Shown here: positions 63,604 through 64,000 of the stretch, in pieces
Layout of the letters: every line of letters starts with the position of its first letter
How positions within the stretch are numbered: the stretch's first letter is position 1
Source: an uncultured Lachnospiraceae bacterium
GTDB lineage: Bacteria; Bacillota; Clostridia; Lachnospirales; Lachnospiraceae
Assembly: GCA_944384155.1 (NCBI GenBank)
Contig: CALWSG010000057.1
Span: 1-64,000, forward strand
DNA length: 64,000 nt
Reading direction: 5' to 3'
The notes under the pieces: model-generated
The model's database searches: none
Seen by the model: only the letters and a program-made list of their open reading frames with translations
What the model was told of the DNA's origin: nothing
Program-made: the position numbers and the translations under genes

Positions 63604-64000
63604 ATGAAAAAGAAAATAATTTATATTTCGTTGATGTTGTTAATAACATTTACTTGTGTTGGTTGTAGTAAAGAAGAAAAAACAGCACAGTCTACAGCAA
63701 AAGCGGAGCAAAATTCAGAAAATAATTCGGAAAAAAATACCGAAGAAACTTCTAAAGAAAAAGAAACGACAGAAAAGGAAGTGACCGCAGATGATGTTGA
63801 AGCATTAATTAAAAAAGCAATGGATGAAGGATTGACGGATGATGCAATAACTGAAATTGATAGTATGTATTCAAAGTTGAATGCTGTAGAAAAAGAAGAG
63901 GTATCATCATACGCTAAATATCAAAGCAGTTTAATAAAATATAAAGTGGATAATTATACAAATAAGATTACTTCGTGTGTTGATAATACAACTGGATTTA
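63604..64000 (+). CDS. lipoprotein, incomplete at window end
   Basis: The open frame from ATG 63604 reaches the window end (132 codons). It has a signal and lipobox (TCVGC, Cys21), an acidic Ser/Glu/Lys/Thr-rich linker (about 25-62) and then a helical segment (about 65-130). The family is not identified. The ribosome site is GTGGAGGCAATTT. The sequence continues outside the window, so length and function are unknown. Confidence 0.75.
   Translation, partial: MKKKIIYISLMLLITFTCVGCSKEEKTAQSTAKAEQNSENNSEKNTEETSKEKETTEKEVTADDVEALIKKAMDEGLTDDAITEIDSMYSKLNAVEKEEVSSYAKYQSSLIKYKVDNYTNKITSCVDNTTGF

Overview
The window is AT-rich, Gram-positive-type DNA that fits a spore-forming clostridium of the Lachnospiraceae or a close relative. 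The evidence is a small acid-soluble spore protein gene, a Rrf2-NifS-NifU cluster, a T-box in front of thrS, SCIFF with its radical SAM maturase next to a fused SecDF, a pst-phoPR operon, the NifU-like/GGGtGRT pair, pectin-directed enzymes, and many exporters and lipoproteins without outer-membrane components. This taxonomic call is inference from gene content.

Layout. 1-9.7 kb: SASP, a membrane diguanylate cyclase, guaB, iscR-nifS-nifU, T-box/thrS. 9.8-12 kb: a GH43 arabinanase-like enzyme opposite deoD. 12.1-18.5 kb: a core operon of dGTPase, dnaG, rpoD, trmK and a TGS-domain nucleoside kinase. 18.5-19.9 kb: pyrBI on the minus strand. 20.1-26.4 kb: an eight-gene locus resembling a stripped-down Tad/type IV-pilus-like secretion machine. 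26.4-32.3 kb: a CorC/CNNM transporter, a Na/Pi cotransporter, RNase P RNA, a pectin acetylesterase-like SGNH enzyme and a nitrilase-family amidase. 32.4-36.0 kb: a heterodimeric ABC exporter. 36.0-42.7 kb: pstSCAB-phoU-phoP-phoR behind candidate Pho boxes, with a PstS whose two lobes are in permuted order. 42.7-46.6 kb: SCIFF, its maturase and SecDF. 46.7-50.3 kb: a second heterodimeric ABC exporter. 50.3-52.5 kb: a degenerate ABC ATPase, tRNA-Thr(CGU) and asd. 52.6-59.2 kb: a cell-envelope block with a SGNH lipoprotein, a SigV-like ECF sigma factor with an RsiV-like anti-sigma, a DUF4358-like lipoprotein, MBOAT and DHHW proteins (polymer O-acetylation) and a MraY-like transferase. 60.2-61.9 kb: the NifU-like/GGGtGRT operon. 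62.0-64.0 kb: a tyrosine recombinase followed by small genes, probably the start of an integrated element that runs off the window.

The strongest points for follow-up are the circularly permuted PstS, the minimal Tad-like locus without a visible prepilin peptidase, a consensus promoter whose -35/-10 spacer is largely a TA-dinucleotide tract (possible phase variation), an ABC ATPase lacking its signature motif and H-loop histidine, the palindromic leader of the GGGtGRT operon, and several structured leaders. Functions are assigned by recognising motifs by eye; no database search or folding was run.
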